Part shown: one piece after another, positions 6,607-7,585 of the stretch
How positions within the stretch are numbered: position 1 is the stretch's first letter
Layout: the number at the start of each line of letters is the position of its first letter
Source of the DNA: Lachnospiraceae bacterium
GTDB lineage: Bacteria; Bacillota; Clostridia; Lachnospirales; Lachnospiraceae
DNA: 7,585 nt
Direction: 5' to 3'
NCBI GenBank assembly: GCA_900772845.1
Contig: CAAGSD010000017.1
Span: forward strand, 1-7,585
The notes under the pieces: generated by a model
The model's input: the letters and a program-made list of their open reading frames with translations, nothing else
Database searches by the model: none
Told to the model about the DNA's origin: nothing
Translations under genes and position numbers: made by a program

Positions 6607-6635
6607 ATAGTACCCTATTTGAGAAAAAAAGTCAA
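6607..6635 (-). promoter_or_regulatory. Sigma-A promoter of mntP
   Basis: On the minus strand, TTGACT (6635-6630), a 17-bp spacer with an A/T-rich start, and TACTAT (6612-6607). Five of six -35 bases and five of six -10 bases match consensus. Transcription would begin near 6600, giving a leader of about 250 nt that contains the whole aptamer and attenuator. The -35 box is only 23 bp from the start codon of the divergent acetyltransferase gene. Confidence 0.8.
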
Positions 6636-6657
6636 TAACAAAAAGGAAAAATAAGAC

Positions 6658-7449
6658 ATGTATACGAAAGAAGATCTGAAAAAGCAATTACAGGACATGG
6701 GACTGACAGGAGAGGAGACGATCCTGATCCATTCCTCCATGAAATCCATCGGAGCGGTGGAAGGCGGTGCCGACACGGTACTGGATGTCTGGATGGAATA
6801 TTTTGCGGAAGGCCTGTTGCTTCTGCCGACTCATACCTGGGCCAATGTAAATGCAGACCATCCGGTGTATGATTACCGTAGTACACCGTCCTGTGTGGGA
6901 CTGCTGACGAATCTGTTCCGGAGAAGAGAGGGCGTGGTACGTTCTCTGCATCCCACGCACAGCATGGCGGGATTTGGAAAAAATGCTGTAGCATATGTGG
7001 CGGGAGAGGAAGAAAATAATACGCCCTGTACACCGGGAGGTGCGTACGACCGGTTGAAGGACTGCGGCGGAAAAATATTACTGGTGGGTGTAGGACATGA
7101 GCGCAACACGTACATTCACAGCGTGGAAGAAGTGCTGAACGTACCGAATCGTCTGGCAGCGGAGCCTGTGCTCTTGACAACGATCCTGCCGGACGGAAGT
7201 GAAAAGAAAGTATATATGAGAAAACACTATAATGAGCAGCAGCCCCACATTTCCGAAGACTTTGTGAAATTAAACCAGGCGTTTCTGGATTGTGGTGCAG
7301 TGGAAGAGGTGACCTTCGGTGATGCGGGGTGTCTGCTATGTGATGCGCAGAAAGTGTTCCGGGTGGTCAGACACGTGCTGGCGCCGGATCCGGAATGTCT
7401 GGTGACGAAAGCGGAGATTTCGCCGGAGCGGTGGAGGAATTTTGGATAG
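6658..7449 (+). CDS. AAC(3)-family N-acetyltransferase (aminoglycoside N3-acetyltransferase-like)
   Basis: 263-residue cytosolic protein of the antibiotic N-acetyltransferase family (AAC(3), YokD), which moves acetyl from acetyl-CoA to an amino group, classically N3 of aminoglycosides. Family marks in order: LIHSSMKSIG (23-32), the ALPTHTW-like LLPTHTW (55-61), LHPTHS (97-102), TPCTPGGAYDRL (122-133), LLVGVGHERNTYIHSVEE (141-158, with the H and E typical of the active site) and a Cys-rich C-terminal segment. Length fits the family. The ATG at 6658 has AAGGA about 10 nt upstream, slightly long but acceptable. It is divergent from mntP. Chromosomal members without a mobile context are often not proven resistance genes, so real aminoglycoside activity is uncertain and another amine substrate is possible. 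No insertion sequence or integron feature is nearby. Confidence 0.9.
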   Translation: MYTKEDLKKQLQDMGLTGEETILIHSSMKSIGAVEGGADTVLDVWMEYFAEGLLLLPTHTWANVNADHPVYDYRSTPSCVGLLTNLFRRREGVVRSLHPTHSMAGFGKNAVAYVAGEEENNTPCTPGGAYDRLKDCGGKILLVGVGHERNTYIHSVEEVLNVPNRLAAEPVLLTTILPDGSEKKVYMRKHYNEQQPHISEDFVKLNQAFLDCGAVEEVTFGDAGCLLCDAQKVFRVVRHVLAPDPECLVTKAEISPERWRNFG

Positions 7450-7452
7450 TTA

Positions 7453-7478
7453 ATCGAGTAGGATGGCTCCTACTCGAT
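7453..7478 (+). terminator. 10-bp perfect hairpin after the acetyltransferase gene
   Basis: ATCGAGTAGG (7453-7462) pairs perfectly with CCTACTCGAT (7469-7478) around the loop ATGGCT, beginning 3 nt after the stop codon. The following bases, CTGTATACTTTG, make only a poor T-tract, so termination here may be partial. It may equally be the left part of the structured element that follows. Confidence 0.5.
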
Positions 7479-7489
7479 CTGTATACTTT

Positions 7490-7575
7490 GTACACCATCT
7501 CGCTTAAAAGCTCGATGATGTACATTCGCCAAATACAGATTCTTGTGCAAGCACAAATCTGTACTTGGCTCATCG
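7490..7575. repeat. Two further hairpins, likely an intergenic structured repeat
   Basis: One hairpin has arms 7490-7505 and 7508-7523, paired at 13 of 16 positions around AA. The next pairs GCCAAATACAGATT (7528-7541) with AATCTGTACTTGGC (7556-7569), with one mismatch, and has an inner TTGTGC/GCACAA stem that competes for the last bases. CGATGA (7513-7518) can also pair with TCATCG (7570-7575), which would open the first hairpin. GTATAC occurs at 7481 and 7575. The density of pairing suggests a mobile or dispersed intergenic element; it may continue past the window end. No gene is seen here. Confidence 0.55.
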
Positions 7576-7585
7576 TATACACAAA

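Noticed and set aside
7367..7582. 71-codon minus-strand open frame at the window end
   Set aside because: It overlaps the end of the acetyltransferase gene and all three hairpins; start and composition are not protein-like.

Overview
The window looks like chromosomal DNA from a low-to-mid GC Gram-positive anaerobe, most likely a Lachnospiraceae-type Clostridium relative. The basis is strong AGGAGG-like ribosome binding sites, sigma-A type promoters, U-tract terminators, the protein flavours and the structured intergenic elements. This placement is inference; there is no rRNA or other marker here. No phage, insertion sequence, CRISPR array, tRNA or rRNA was found. The window is mostly housekeeping genes, and the real interest lies in the non-coding DNA.

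Layout, left to right. A PHP-domain phosphoesterase (118-1095, minus) has an odd Ala/Ser/Pro-rich insert. It lies downstream of a 299-bp gap that holds four tandem 20-bp repeats, a folded 92-bp element and the terminator of the next gene. A YbiT/YkpA-type ABC-F ATPase (1395-3032, minus) has its own promoter near 3087-3114. A 309-bp divergent gap separates it from an SLC45/GPH-like MFS transporter (3342-4757, plus). A membrane-anchored glycerophosphodiester phosphodiesterase (4935-5765, plus) follows. It converges, with a 17-bp gap, on the manganese exporter gene mntP (5783-6346, minus). The last gene is an AAC(3)-family N-acetyltransferase (6658-7449, plus), divergent from mntP. The window ends in a cluster of three hairpins (7453-7575).

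The best supported regulatory system is the mntP leader. A near-consensus promoter (6607-6635, minus) drives a ~250-nt leader. The leader carries a yybP-ykoY manganese aptamer (GGGAGUAG and GAGAC motifs flanking a 7-bp P1) whose 3' P1 strand is also the 5' strand of an intrinsic terminator just ahead of mntP. This arrangement fits an ON switch: Mn2+ stabilises P1, breaks the terminator and allows export of excess manganese.

The genes do not form one pathway. No new multi-gene system is visible. The unexplained items are the tandem repeat array, the two structured intergenic elements and the insert in the PHP protein.
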